Assembly: GCA_904502215.1 (NCBI GenBank)
Contig: CAJGDQ010000048.1
Coordinates: forward strand, 1 to 7,466
Origin: Clostridiaceae bacterium
Lineage (GTDB): Bacteria > Bacillota > Clostridia > Oscillospirales > Acutalibacteraceae
DNA length: 7,466 nucleotides
Direction: 5' to 3'
The notes beneath the pieces are model-generated. The model was not told where the DNA came from. It worked only from the letters and a program-made list of their open reading frames with translations, and did no database searches. This document shows positions 1 through 5,308 of this stretch, piece by piece. The position numbers and the translations under genes are program-made. Positions within the stretch are counted from its first letter, which is position 1. Each line of letters begins with the position of its first letter.

Positions 1-78
1 CTCGGTTGCTTGCGGAACAACACGCACATTTGGAATTATAATAATAAATAAAACGATTAAAATAATTAATACTAACAA
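1..78 (-). CDS. SPFH/stomatin-like membrane protein, N-terminal 26 codons only
   Basis: This is the start of a gene that continues beyond the left edge. The 26 visible residues are a very hydrophobic segment (about residues 2-15, rich in Leu, Ile and Val) followed by PNVRVVPQATE. A single N-terminal membrane anchor followed by an R-V/I-V-P-Q stretch is typical of stomatin/prohibitin/QmcA-type SPFH proteins, which oligomerise in membrane microdomains; the function here is inferred from that family. I chose the TTG at 78-76 as the start because an AGGAG motif lies 8 bases upstream (91-87). The in-frame GTG at 87-85 overlaps that motif and has no ribosome site of its own. The gene begins 11 bases after the stop of the upstream 243-residue protein gene, so the two are almost certainly co-transcribed. 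The family call rests on a short stretch; another single-pass membrane protein is possible. Confidence 0.62.
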   Translation of the reverse strand, partial: MLVLIILIVLFIIIIPNVRVVPQATE

Positions 79-86
79 ACTAATCA

Positions 87-91
87 CTCCT
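87..91 (-). promoter_or_regulatory. Ribosome binding site deciding the TTG start of the SPFH gene
   Basis: Read on the minus strand, AGGAG (91 down to 87) lies 8 bases before the TTG at 78-76. It overlaps the TAG stop codon (92-90) of the preceding gene, so ribosomes finishing that gene end on this site, consistent with coupled translation. Confidence 0.6.
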
Positions 92-821
92 ATTTAATCA
101 AAGCGTTTGCTAACTTTTTATTTTTATGAATAATCGGTAAAAGATTATCAAATGAAGCTAAGAAATGTTTATCAACCTCGAGCATTTCTCTAATAGCGGC
201 AGTTATATTCTCGTTTTTATATGCAGCCGCACAAAGAACTGCAACAAGGATATTAACTGTATCCTTATCCCCTTTTAAATATGCATCTTCAAAAACATCA
301 TAAAGCTTCTTGATTTGCTTTTTAGAACCGTTTTCAAAGGTGTTTTTAAGATTAGGAACTAATGATTCACCAAAGAAATTAATATAAAGAAAATTACCAT
401 AAACCGCAATGTGCTCTTTATATTCTTCCTTCATAGTTGGATATACATCGAGCATCTTCTTTGCAAATCCTGTAACGGTCATATTACCCGATTTCGAAGC
501 CGAAGGAAGCTCAATATTATTGTTTCCAACTCTTTTAGCTGTTATACCGAGTTCTTTTCTGAGTGTTGCGGCAAAGTCTATACCAACCGATGCGGCATCC
601 TTAGCATTTTGAGAATCATCAAATAACCAAGCAGAAACCTCTTTATAATCACCATCAATATCGGCAATAGAAAAACGATACATCTGCTTTTCTTCATCAT
701 AAGCTACTAAAACCTTCTTGGTATCGTTAGAAAACTCGCCATTCTCCCCTGCTTTAAAACCTTGTTCTGAAAGCAAAGGCTCCATCTCTTTGATTACTTC
801 GGGTAAAAATCTATTATCCAA
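90..821 (-). CDS. Uncharacterised 243-residue soluble protein, first gene of an operon with an SPFH protein
   Basis: I do not recognise this family with confidence. The protein has no signal peptide or membrane segment and looks cytoplasmic, rich in Lys, Glu and Asp. Residues 1-25 look helical. Residues 36-66 alternate in a beta-strand-like way and run into a conspicuous acidic and aromatic stretch, SAWLFDD (63-69). A helix (about 72-91, containing GIDFAATLRKELG) follows, then a polar linker (95-113). The C-terminal half (115-243) is mainly helical. The start is TTG (821-819): an in-frame TAA lies directly upstream, so no longer form exists, and a GGATGTGA motif (one mismatch to GGAGGTGA) lies 6 bases before it. 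The gene has its own promoter (853-881) and is followed closely by the SPFH gene, which suggests a shared membrane-related process or regulation. It is intact and reads through without frameshift. The function is unknown, although the open frame and signals make it a solid gene. Confidence 0.85.
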   Translation of the reverse strand: MDNRFLPEVIKEMEPLLSEQGFKAGENGEFSNDTKKVLVAYDEEKQMYRFSIADIDGDYKEVSAWLFDDSQNAKDAASVGIDFAATLRKELGITAKRVGNNNIELPSASKSGNMTVTGFAKKMLDVYPTMKEEYKEHIAVYGNFLYINFFGESLVPNLKNTFENGSKKQIKKLYDVFEDAYLKGDKDTVNILVAVLCAAAYKNENITAAIREMLEVDKHFLASFDNLLPIIHKNKKLANALIK

Positions 822-827
822 TTAAAT

Positions 828-835
828 TCACATCC
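828..835 (-). promoter_or_regulatory. Ribosome binding site for the TTG start of the 243-residue protein
   Basis: On the minus strand GGATGTGA (835 down to 828) matches seven of eight bases of GGAGGTGA, the extended complement of the 16S rRNA tail, and sits 6 bases before TTG at 821. It supports the TTG over the nearby ATG (837-835), which is in another frame and closes after seven codons. Confidence 0.5.
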
Positions 836-852
836 ATTATATATTTTATAAT

Positions 853-881
853 ATAATAACATATATTTTATGATTTGTCAT
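853..881 (-). promoter_or_regulatory. Sigma-A-type promoter for the leftward 243-residue protein/SPFH operon
   Basis: On the minus strand the -35 box is ATGACA (881-876; five of six bases of TTGACA), followed by a 17-base spacer and a -10 box TATTAT (858-853; five of six of TATAAT). A TG one base upstream of the -10 box (861-860) gives an extended -10. Transcription would start near 846, leaving a leader of about 25 bases to the TTG start. The region is very AT-rich, so chance matches are possible, but the spacing and both boxes fit. Confidence 0.6.
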
Positions 882-891
882 CTAAAATTTA

Positions 892-920
892 TTGCAAGTC
901 TTAAAATTTTAATGTATAAT
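892..920 (+). promoter_or_regulatory. Sigma-A-type promoter for rsmA
   Basis: A perfect -10 box TATAAT (915-920) lies exactly 17 bases after TTGCAA (892-897), which matches four of six bases of the -35 consensus. The predicted start is near 927, giving a short leader of about 22 bases before the rsmA ATG at 949. It stands back to back with the leftward promoter; the two -35 boxes are 10 bases apart. Confidence 0.68.
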
Positions 921-948
921 TATAAAAAAATGAATTTTGGAGCAAAAA

Positions 949-1794
949 ATGAAATTATCTGATATAAAAACTGTTGAAGGTCTGCTTAAAAGTGCAGGAT
1001 TTTCCTTTAAAAAGAGTTTGGGACAAAATTTTTTAATAGATGATTCGGTATGTCCTAGAATGGCAAAAGCCGCCTGTGATGAAAATACAGGTGTTTTAGA
1101 GATAGGTCCGGGTATTGGTGTTTTAACTGCCGAGCTATCAAAGGTTGCAAAAAAGGTTGTTGCGATTGAACTCGATGAAAGACTTAAAAAGATATTGCCA
1201 AAAACCCTTGCTGATTGTGATAATGTTGAAGTGATTTTCGGGGATGCTATGAAATTAGACCTCGAAAAGATTATTAAGGAACATTTTGCCGATTGTGAAA
1301 AGGTTGCAGTTTGCGCCAATCTTCCCTATTATATAACCTCACCTATAATTATGATGCTGCTCGAGAAAAAATTACCGATTGAAAGCATAACTGTTATGGT
1401 GCAAAAGGAAGCGGCCGAAAGACTATGCGCTGAGGTTGGTTCAAGGGAAGCAGGCGCTGTAACCGCCGCTGTTAGCTTTTATGCTGAGAAAGAGATTTTA
1501 TTCGAGGTTTCAAGAAAAAGCTTTATGCCGGCTCCTAATGTTGATTCGGCGGTAATTAAGCTTAATATACTACCTGAGCCTCCAATTAAGGTAACCAATG
1601 AAAAGAAATTCTTTTCGCTTGTTAAAGCTTGCTTTGCTCAGCGCAGAAAAACCCTTGTTAATACCGTTTCTAACACATTAGGTATCGAAAAAGAAACCCT
1701 AAGAAATGCACTGTTAGAGCTAGGTCTTAGCGATACTGTTAGAGGCGAAGCCTTAACAATGGAAGAATTGGCAAAATTATCAGAGAAGATATAA
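949..1794 (+). CDS. rsmA: 16S rRNA (adenine(1518)-N6/adenine(1519)-N6)-dimethyltransferase RsmA (KsgA)
   Basis: This enzyme dimethylates two adjacent adenines in the 3'-terminal hairpin of 16S rRNA using S-adenosylmethionine, and acts as a late checkpoint in 30S subunit assembly. The 281 residues fit the family's usual size. Visible motifs are SLGQNFL (23-29) at the N-terminus, the SAM-binding loop EIGPGIGVLT (51-60), the acidic GDA (98-100), the catalytic NLPYYITSP (124-132), FMPAPNVDSAV (192-202) and FAQRRKTL (229-236) in the C-terminal helical domain. I chose the ATG at 949 because GGAG (939-942) lies 6 bases before it. An in-frame TTG at 937 would add four residues but is immersed in that ribosome site. 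The gene has its own promoter and ends in a hairpin, so it is probably a single-gene transcript. It is not preceded by rnmV, its neighbour in Bacillus. The erm-type antibiotic methylases are related, but the length and N-terminal motif favour the housekeeping enzyme. Confidence 0.96.
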   Translation: MKLSDIKTVEGLLKSAGFSFKKSLGQNFLIDDSVCPRMAKAACDENTGVLEIGPGIGVLTAELSKVAKKVVAIELDERLKKILPKTLADCDNVEVIFGDAMKLDLEKIIKEHFADCEKVAVCANLPYYITSPIIMMLLEKKLPIESITVMVQKEAAERLCAEVGSREAGAVTAAVSFYAEKEILFEVSRKSFMPAPNVDSAVIKLNILPEPPIKVTNEKKFFSLVKACFAQRRKTLVNTVSNTLGIEKETLRNALLELGLSDTVRGEALTMEELAKLSEKI

Positions 1795-1820
1795 AAAAGA
1801 CGGGATTTCCCGTCTTTTTT
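1793..1820. terminator. Bidirectional intrinsic terminator between rsmA and addA
   Basis: GACGGG (1799-1804) pairs with CCCGTC (1809-1814) around an ATTT loop. Six A's precede the stem and seven T's follow it (1815-1821), so the hairpin has a U-tract in either direction and the A/T flanks can extend the stem. It fills the 25-base gap between the rsmA stop (TAA 1792-1794) and the addA stop (1822-1820), and even overlaps the edges of both stop codons. Confidence 0.9.
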
Positions 1821-4800
1821 TATACCTCAATTTCCTTTGATAGATTAAAGGAATAGATTAGTTTTTGCTTAACCTTTTTACCAAAGATTTTCTCGCAGGC
1901 CATAGCATAAATATTTAGCTGTTCACCATAGGTTTCTTTTAAAATTTCTAAATTATCAACCCTATCGGTCTTAAAATCGAGAACAACAACACCATCGTCC
2001 TCAACAAAGCAAATATCAACTGCACCCTGAATAATAACCTTTTCTTTTGATAGTTCCTCATTTAAATGGGGAGCTATTTTTTTAGCATCAACCTCGGTTA
2101 AAAAACGCATTTCCCTTTCAACCGTTAAAGCATTAGAAATTCTTTTGAAAATGTTACTATTAAAGAAATCTTGAAGTTTTTTTCTTTCAATAGCGTTATA
2201 TTCAGTTTCGGTTATGAACTGCCATTCATAAAGTCTTTCGAGCTCGGCTTCAATATCATTTGATTTTGAAAAATCATAAAATTGCATAATTTTATGCATA
2301 GCGGTTCCCTTTTCAGTTGCGCTAAGCCCTGATTTACTCATAAATGAAGGTTTTGCAGTGAATGAAAATTTTGCACTTTCAGCACTATTTGCAAGCTTTG
2401 AAACAGAAGCCTTTGATTCAACACCTAATAATTCTTTATAGTGATATTCGAAGTTAAAATTCTCCTTTAATGCTGAAACTAATTCCAAATTTGGCTGTGT
2501 TTCGTTTTCAAAATCATAAATAAAAGAATTATCCGGAACACTTTCGCCATCTATTATTGATACCGATATTTTAGAATCGGTGTCAACTAACATTAGACTT
2601 GTCCCATTGGGTCTTAAAGCCTTACCATCTTTATGCAATAGAAGAGATAACATTAGCCAATCGTTATAAGATTTAGTTCTTGAAAATAGATTAGCATCAA
2701 TTTTGCAATTAGATGCCAACAACCAGGAAATAAGTTCCTGAGCCTTCTTTTCAACGCTGGAAAGACTTCCGCAAAACAGTAATCTATCCTGAGTTCTGGT
2801 AAGTGCAACATAGAAAAGTCTAAGTTCTTCTTGAAGTCTGATTTCCCTGGCTTTTTCAAGAATTATCTCACGACCTATCGTGGTGTATGGCTTTTTATCC
2901 TCTTCATTAAAATACTTAAATCCAAGGCCGAGTTCGGTTGAATATAGCGTTGAAAGGCGTGATTCAAAGTCATTAAAATCAGCCGCAACTCCCGCAATAA
3001 TACATATAGGAAACTGCAAGCCTTTTGAGGCATGAATACTCATAATTTTAACACTATCCCCTCCTGTTGAGGCAGAAGCGGTAGACAGTCCCATTTCGGA
3101 CTGCTTTCGAATGTATTTAACAAACGAGCCGATAGATGCAAAATTATTTTCGCTAAATGTTTTGGCGTATTCGCAAAGTAAAAGAAGGTTATTTCGGCGC
3201 CTTAATCCATCATTCATAACCGTTACTAAATTAATATAGTTTGTTTCGGTTAAGAGCTTAGAAATGAGCTTTGGCAAGGAATAAGAAACACTCATAAGCC
3301 TGAATTTTTCTATTTTTTTAAGAAATTCATTGCATTTTAAATTGCCGTTTTTAGCCGAGTAAACAATAGCTTGATATATATTTCCGCTTCGTTTATTGAT
3401 GCGAATTTTTGCTAAATCTTCAGGAGTAAAAGCAAAAATCGGAGAAAGTAAAAGGCTTAGTAATTCAATATCGGTTTCAGGATTATCAATAACCGATAGA
3501 AGTGCTAAAAATGTTGCAATTTCAGCGCATTCGGCAAAACCTTCAACGTTATAATTTGCGGGTATTCCCTGTTTTTTAAGCTCTTCGGCAATAATTGGAG
3601 CTTTGGTCTTTGCCGAACGCAAAAGAATCGCAAAATCCGAGAAAACAGGCCTTCTTAAATTATCATTATCAAGCTTAATAATCTCGCCCTCGGCCATTGT
3701 TTTTCGAATATAATCAGCAATATGCCTTGCCTCTATAACAGCAGTTTCAGCGGCATTGGCTTTTGATTCTATAATATGATATTCAGTGGCAGTTTTTTGA
3801 GTTTCGGGGAAAATTGCTTCAGGAAAAAGTTTTTCCTCATCATTATAAACCATATCCCCTGTTTGCTCATTCATAAAGAGCTCAAAAAAGAAATTGATAA
3901 AATCACAAACCTCTTTTTTAGTTCTGAAATTATTGCCAAGAATTATCTTTTGAGGATGATTGGAATCGGTTTCATCAATTGGGATATATCTTAATTTTTT
4001 AGAGAGGAAATTAACGGGATTTGCCCCTCTGAAACCATAAATACTTTGCTTAACATCGCCAACAACAAAGAGATTTTTTTCATTATTGGAAATAATCTTA
4101 AAAAGCATATCCTGAAGGTCATTAGTATCCTGATATTCATCAACCATAACCTCTTCAAAGCGGCTCAAAAGGTCGGTGTTTTCCTTATCACATAAAAGCT
4201 TTAATGCCATATGCTCGGTATTGTGGAATGTAAAGGTGTTATTTTCTTTATACTCCTCAAATACTTTATTTTCAAACTCAATAAGAATTTCGCCAAGCAA
4301 CTCCATTAGTCTTAAAATCTTGCAAAATTGCGAGTTTATGAAAGCATTATCGGCATAGAAAATCTTTTTAAGCTTATCAATCGGTTTTGTTGTTATGTAT
4401 TTAAAAATATCCTTTGCAGAGGCTATCTCAGGAATTGAATTAACTCCTCTAACAGTTGGTAAAGAAATAGCCGAAAATTCATTTAATGCATTATATAATT
4501 TATCCCATTCGTTAGAGTTTGCTGCCTCTTCCAAAAGGAAATACTTATTCGCAGTATCGGAAAAAATCGGAAGATAAGCTTCATTTGCCTTTTCGGATAC
4601 CGATATTAAATCAATCGCATTAGATAAAGAAATTCTTGCCGATTTTATAACCTCAACAGCCTTTGAAAATGCTGATTTCCACCAAGGCGAATCAGAATTA
4701 AACTCACCTTCATTATAAAAATCTTTAAAGCTTTTAAACCAATTTTCAGAGTCGGGCAACTGTCTGCTGTAATCATAAAGTTCTAAAATAAAATCTATAA

Positions 4801-5308
4801 ATTTTGAGTCATCATATTCCGCACCAATAAGGTCCAATAATTCAAGGAATAGCGGATTATTTTCTTCGAGATAGCGGTTTACAATATCCTTGCAAATCTT
4901 CTCGTTTATAGGTTTTAAGGAATTGTTGTCGCTGATTTTAAAATCAGGAGAGATATCAAGTCTTTCAAAGTTTTCCCTAACCAAATCTATGCAAAACGAA
5001 TCAATAGTGCAAATTTTAGCTAATGGCAATAAGTGTTTTTGTTGTAACAAAGAAAGGTCATCGGGATTATTGCGGCACTCTTCATCAAGCCTTTTCTCAA
5101 TTCTTGAACGCATTTCGGCTGCAGCCGCATTAGTGAAAGTAACAATCAAAAGCTTATCGGCTGAAATGCCATCTTCCTTAGAACATAATTTTTTAATAAC
5201 TCTTTCAACTAAAACAGCGGTTTTCCCCGAGCCTGCAGCGGCCGAAACTAAAATGTTTCCCTTAGCATCTATCGCTTTTGCTTGCTCTTTTGTTGGATTA
5301 AATGCCAT
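1820..5308 (-). CDS. addA: ATP-dependent helicase/nuclease subunit A (AddA)
   Basis: AddA is the UvrD/Rep-type superfamily 1A motor and one nuclease of AddAB, which unwinds and resects double-strand breaks for RecA loading. Helicase motifs appear in order: Walker A AAAGSGKT (23-30), motif Ia VTFTNAAAAEM (56-66), Walker B VDEYQDT (389-395), motif III VGDVKQSIYGFRG (416-428), motif IV NNFRT (459-463), motif V VKIMSIHASKGLQFP (753-767) and motif VI LFYVALTRTQDRL (831-843). The C-terminal RecB-type nuclease is complete: GTAMH (His1005), GAVD (Asp1098), LDFKTD (1110-1115, with Asp1111 and Lys1113), Gln1130 and Tyr1134. At 1162 residues it is slightly shorter than the Bacillus subtilis protein (about 1230), with no missing motif. 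The ATG start has a strong AAGGAGG (5324-5318) 9 bases upstream, inside addB, whose 3' end it overlaps by 11 bases. Both active sites look functional. AddA is distinguished from UvrD/PcrA by the nuclease domain and the addB neighbour. Confidence 0.97.
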   Translation of the reverse strand: MAFNPTKEQAKAIDAKGNILVSAAAGSGKTAVLVERVIKKLCSKEDGISADKLLIVTFTNAAAAEMRSRIEKRLDEECRNNPDDLSLLQQKHLLPLAKICTIDSFCIDLVRENFERLDISPDFKISDNNSLKPINEKICKDIVNRYLEENNPLFLELLDLIGAEYDDSKFIDFILELYDYSRQLPDSENWFKSFKDFYNEGEFNSDSPWWKSAFSKAVEVIKSARISLSNAIDLISVSEKANEAYLPIFSDTANKYFLLEEAANSNEWDKLYNALNEFSAISLPTVRGVNSIPEIASAKDIFKYITTKPIDKLKKIFYADNAFINSQFCKILRLMELLGEILIEFENKVFEEYKENNTFTFHNTEHMALKLLCDKENTDLLSRFEEVMVDEYQDTNDLQDMLFKIISNNEKNLFVVGDVKQSIYGFRGANPVNFLSKKLRYIPIDETDSNHPQKIILGNNFRTKKEVCDFINFFFELFMNEQTGDMVYNDEEKLFPEAIFPETQKTATEYHIIESKANAAETAVIEARHIADYIRKTMAEGEIIKLDNDNLRRPVFSDFAILLRSAKTKAPIIAEELKKQGIPANYNVEGFAECAEIATFLALLSVIDNPETDIELLSLLLSPIFAFTPEDLAKIRINKRSGNIYQAIVYSAKNGNLKCNEFLKKIEKFRLMSVSYSLPKLISKLLTETNYINLVTVMNDGLRRRNNLLLLCEYAKTFSENNFASIGSFVKYIRKQSEMGLSTASASTGGDSVKIMSIHASKGLQFPICIIAGVAADFNDFESRLSTLYSTELGLGFKYFNEEDKKPYTTIGREIILEKAREIRLQEELRLFYVALTRTQDRLLFCGSLSSVEKKAQELISWLLASNCKIDANLFSRTKSYNDWLMLSLLLHKDGKALRPNGTSLMLVDTDSKISVSIIDGESVPDNSFIYDFENETQPNLELVSALKENFNFEYHYKELLGVESKASVSKLANSAESAKFSFTAKPSFMSKSGLSATEKGTAMHKIMQFYDFSKSNDIEAELERLYEWQFITETEYNAIERKKLQDFFNSNIFKRISNALTVEREMRFLTEVDAKKIAPHLNEELSKEKVIIQGAVDICFVEDDGVVVLDFKTDRVDNLEILKETYGEQLNIYAMACEKIFGKKVKQKLIYSFNLSKEIEV

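Noticed and set aside
79..87. GTG at 87 as the start of the SPFH gene
   Set aside because: It overlaps the AGGAG motif and lacks its own ribosome site; the TTG at 78 has ideal spacing.
869..897. TTGCAA (897-892) used as a -35 box for the leftward transcript
   Set aside because: The palindrome reads the same on both strands, but 17 bases downstream on the minus strand is ATCATA, a poor -10 box. The ATGACA/TATTAT pair is much better.
937..948. TTG at 937 as the rsmA start (four extra residues)
   Set aside because: The TTG overlaps the GGAG ribosome site that serves the ATG at 949, and no other site precedes it.
822..948. Possible riboswitch or small RNA in the divergent intergenic region
   Set aside because: Both predicted leaders are about 20-25 bases, too short for a riboswitch, and the region is simple AT-rich sequence accounted for by the two promoters.
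909..1319. A 136-codon minus-strand open frame opposite rsmA
   Set aside because: It is antisense to the conserved RsmA motifs, is low-complexity Ser/Phe-rich, and crosses the rsmA promoter; a shadow.
2653..2859. Short open frame within addA on the same strand, and similar short frames opposite addA and addB
   Set aside because: These overlap intact AddA/AddB coding sequence out of frame and show no ribosome site or domain; shadows.
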